Program-made: the position numbers and the translations under genes | The notes under the pieces: generated by a model | Told to the model about the DNA's origin: nothing | Seen by the model: only the letters and a program-made list of their open reading frames with translations | Database searches by the model: none | NCBI RefSeq assembly: GCF_905220365.1 | Contig: NC_061123.1 | Span: 3,286,001-3,350,000, forward strand | From: Vanessa cardui | Taxonomy: Eukaryota; Arthropoda; Insecta; Lepidoptera; Nymphalidae | Length of the DNA: 64,000 bases | Direction of reading: 5' to 3' | Part shown: piece after piece, positions 61,001 through 64,000 of the stretch | How the letters are laid out: each line of letters opens with the position of its first letter | How positions within the stretch are numbered: the first letter of the stretch is position 1

Positions 61001-62982
61001 TTTTTTTTTTTCAAAGAGCGCTTAACTTATATCGATAAAATATATATGGGACAACTTCTAGAGCATGATATACCAAACAATAACATAACAAAAGAAATGT
61101 TTAGTGAACCTGTACTTCTCTTCATAAAAGCTACGAAGAGGAATATAAATCCATATATTCATGTTGAAAGAACTTTAATGGTCATTCATTTTGTACTTCT
61201 AAGTTTTTAATAATCGATGAATTAAGTGATGCGCTGAGAGGCAACTCTGTACAATGCGTTGCCATCGGGTAAACTGTTACTCATCTAGATGTTACATGTA
61301 AAAATTATTCATCTTTAAATTTAAAATCATTTTATGTACCTAAAATGACTCAAACCGAATAACGCTAAGGCAAACATTTAAAGAAATGACAAAGAATATT
61401 TAAAACTGATGCTTTCAAAACCCTTTGTTGTCACCTTATAAATCGTACAGAGATCATTTATTTAAAGCCATTGTGCTAAGAAAGAAAACAGACTGACGAA
61501 TAATGGCATAAGAAAATGTTTTTCGTCTATTATTCTGCATTAAGCACTGCTTGATTCCCGGCACTTGCAAGCTAAAAGTATTTGACTGTTTTCTTTTCTA
61601 ACCTTTCTAACCTAACAATATATTATAATTATATTTTTATTTAATAAATATCATATTATAATATCGATACCAATGTTCAAAAGCCTCCTTTGATATACTG
61701 CACTCTCCTGATTTAGAAAGTGCAGCCGTAAAAATGAACTTGATCGTCAAGATCTCCGGACAAGTTCCGTATCATTTTATTTTATTTTTTAAAACATAAA
61801 GGCCCCATTACAGTAATTTTAATAGACTATGCTTAAATAATTTCACTGGCCAGATACAATTTAAACTAAAAAAAAAAATTAAATAGAGATTATTCCGTTC
61901 GTTTGTTATTCCCAAAAATAATGAGAATAGTAACAAAAACATATTTCATATGATATAATTCCTATATATATCCAAAAATTGCAAATAGAGATTGTAAATA
62001 AAAAACCTGCCACTATATCAAACAGTCATAATAGCAATTTATGAGTGTATGCAATATGAAATTTATAAGAAAATACTGTCAAGACGATGATGGAATGCCG
62101 CAGGTTCCATGAATATATTTTTACAATATAATTTACAAGATAATTTCAATACATTAACTGTGCCAGTATTAAAAGCCGTTTTATAACGAAACAGCTGATT
62201 CTGACGATGAATAAGCCATCATAATATAATAAGTATAGTATAGAATTACGCTATGATAACTAAGCAAAATAATATTGATAGCTCAATAAATTTTATTACA
62301 TTTATCGTTCAATTTCTTCAATAGCCAGCATCGCTCAAAGGCTACAATAATTAATTAAAGATTAAACGGCAACGTAAAGCCCCTCAAAAGCAATGAGTAA
62401 AAGCGAGTTAAATATAAATTTATAGCTCAGATTATCCTTAATCGAGTCTTCGCACGCTGGCAAAATACAGAAATCGGTGATAAAAATTAAATTGTGTATG
62501 CAATCTTTTCCCGAAGAAATTTATTGGGTGGAAATAAGCAATTTTAGTCGCAGGTTTATTCTTTCTTCACACACGGTTACCTAATCAAATTAAAACACTT
62601 AACGTAGCACGTTCATAGAGGTCGTCTAAGACATATTAAACTAATAAAATAGTTGAAAAATAATATAGGCCAATAGTTTTATTTTACACTTCTCAAATTA
62701 CTAAAAATATACCTGCAGTGAGGACTTTGATCGAACGCTTAAACACAACACAATAGCGTTTGCGCTTGTTGGCTTGTAAGCAAAATGATTGATCCAATAT
62801 CCATTACTATCAATTAACTGAAAACACGACGCCACATATAACACAGGCCTGCAATTTTGAAACGACGATACTCATTGTTATATTAAATGGAAACAATTCG
62901 AACCTAACTTTGCAAAACGATTAATGTGTAATTAAATATATTTTTAAACATATGTCATAATAATTAAGACAAACATTTTAAA
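58086..62982. other. Long AT-rich gap with small SINE and repeat scraps
   Basis: No supported gene. A SINE family A scrap (AAGGCGAAGGAATATATCGT then GAGGAAACATGGATGTGTCG) lies at 60525-60600 on the plus strand. A short family B-like word, TTCAAACCGGAACACAGC, lies near 59767. The patch 59455-59590, with repeated AGCG/GTCG words, may be another unnamed repeat. The frame at 58422-58640 has no domain. Confidence 0.4.
60525..60600 (+). repeat. SINE family A scrap
   Basis: GGCGAAGGAATATATCGTGA followed by GGAAACATGGATGTGTC matches the CGGTGAAGGAAAACATCGTG section of the SINE. Confidence 0.55.
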
Positions 62983-63145
62983 TCTTTATTAATATTATAA
63001 ATGTGAAAGTAACTCTGTCTGTCTATCTGTCGCTCTTTCACGACCAAACCAACGGACCGAATTTGATGAAATTTGGTGTGAAACAAACTTTAACTTCAAC
63101 GATAGGCTACTTTTTTACCTAATACAATCTTAAACGCGTGAGAAA
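62983..63145 (+). repeat. Helitron type E, 5' part
   Basis: Starts TCTTTATTAATATTATAAAT, then TGAAAGTAACTCTGTCTGTC, TTTCACGACCAAACCAACGG and TTTGATGAAATTTGGTGTGA, the same order as at 27088. No 3' hairpin end was found downstream. Confidence 0.7.
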
Positions 63146-63503
63146 CCTACTACTACCAATATAAATCAAACATCCTAAATTTAGCTAGATTCGAAGCCAA
63201 TAATTAATATCCTCGATAACTACAGTAGTTTTAGGAATCACTCTAGATTCAAAAAGTTTCGTGGAATCCTCATTTATCATTTCAATCAGGAAAACAGCTG
63301 AACAACACACGCTCTCGGAAAAGTTAGACCATTAACCGATATTGATGCTGCCCTATCGTTTCGATTATTTATTAGTATTGTCTTACTTTAAGATAACGCT
63401 ACAGATGCTGAAACTCGGTCTTTCCACAAGAAAGAGCCCGAAACTAATTACGTTATGTTTTCGATAACACAAGACGCTCACATACCTGTATTAAACTACA
63501 AAA
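63146..63503. other. Spacer
   Basis: No supported feature. Confidence 0.45.
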
Positions 63504-63600
63504 TCTATACATATAATAAAATTAAAGTGTCTGTTTGTAATATTAAAATAACCGCTTTTTACTAAATTCATATGTATTGTTACCGACTTTATATATGTAC
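63504..63600 (+). repeat. Helitron-like repeat, type F, 5' part
   Basis: TCTATACATATAATAAAATT, AAAGTGTCTGTTTGTAATAT and AAATAACCGCTTTTTACTAA match the start of the element at 42288. Confidence 0.6.
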
Positions 63601-64000
63601 ATTTCAATATATTACGGTAGAATAGAATACTTAAATAAAGCCTAAACTATACCCTACAACATTGTAGTATTTCAATAGATTCTTTCCGTTTAGATTTTAA
63701 TATTTATTTTGACTAATAACATGGTTTTTATTTTGACTAAAACTAAGCTTACAATTAAAGTCGGACAACCAGCCATTCGTTTTGCTAGACACGAGCAAGA
63801 AAGGAGTGCTGTTTAATAAATTCCTGTATTATCAAAGTAGTAAGTGTTTTTTTTACTATAACTAAAATCCTAATATCGAATAATAGGCTGTGTAGTGTAA
63901 AAGGATAAAGTGTTGTGAAGTTTGAGTGATTTAAATAGTAAAGAACGTAACAACTCATAAGTGGGATTACACTGAGATATTCTATTATTTCGGTGTGATC
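63601..64000. other. AT-rich end of window
   Basis: No supported feature. Confidence 0.45.

Noticed and set aside
1..64000. CRISPR array, operons or bacterial-type signals
   Set aside because: The DNA is clearly eukaryotic: spliced gene, SINEs, LINEs and Helitrons. No regularly spaced direct repeats were seen.
1..64000. Known conserved insect microRNAs (for example let-7, bantam, miR-10, miR-279)
   Set aside because: Looked for by eye from remembered mature sequences; only partial seed matches were found, such as TGACTAGAT at about 33231 without the rest of miR-279.

Overview
This is a eukaryotic, strongly AT-rich window, most probably from a lepidopteran and perhaps a nymphalid butterfly. 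The evidence is the repeat content. It has tRNA-headed SINEs ending in a GTT-rich tail (Metulj-like), short Helitrons with TC starts, a 3' hairpin and CTAG-like ends, a Zenon-like LINE tail ending in TTTGAT repeats, and an RTE retrotransposon resembling the Heliconius HmRTE type. The organism call is an inference from remembered families; no database search was possible.

Protein-coding host genes are few and all lie in the first 8 kb, on the minus strand. A complete intronless 92-codon gene (4327-4605) encodes a small lysine-rich UPF0390/DUF2462 protein. A gene with three recognised coding exons (6056-7884) encodes a protein of at least 454 residues with a MATH/TRAF-like fold region and a C-terminal coiled coil. 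Its splice sites and reading phases agree across both introns, and its larger intron is filled mostly by a retroposon.

From 8 kb to the end I see no convincing host exon. This part is intergenic or deep-intronic DNA holding many mobile-element relics. Notable items are an RTE-type C-terminal scrap (12.0 kb), a SINE with a clear 10-bp target duplication (13.5 kb), a 252-bp near-perfect hairpin (17.6 kb), a long-armed foldback element (22.5 kb), a Helitron interrupted by a Zenon-like tail (27.1 kb), and GC-rich islands (0.3, 32.1, 32.6 and 58.0 kb) that could be promoters or enhancers. There is also a 2.2-kb unit with terminal inverted repeats carrying a decayed protein gene (42.6-44.8 kb) and an almost full-length RTE retrotransposon broken by two frameshifts (51.7-54.8 kb).

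The most unusual object is the 42.6-44.8 kb unit. It has 26-bp inverted ends with one mismatch, a possible ATAT target duplication, GGG termini, several CCAGGG-type internal repeats, nested SINEs, and a decayed gene with W-S-D-G and H-G-K motifs known from a widely expanded uncharacterised animal family. This suggests, but does not prove, that the gene family is carried by a cut-and-paste DNA transposon. No CRISPR array, rRNA, stand-alone tRNA gene or known microRNA was recognised.
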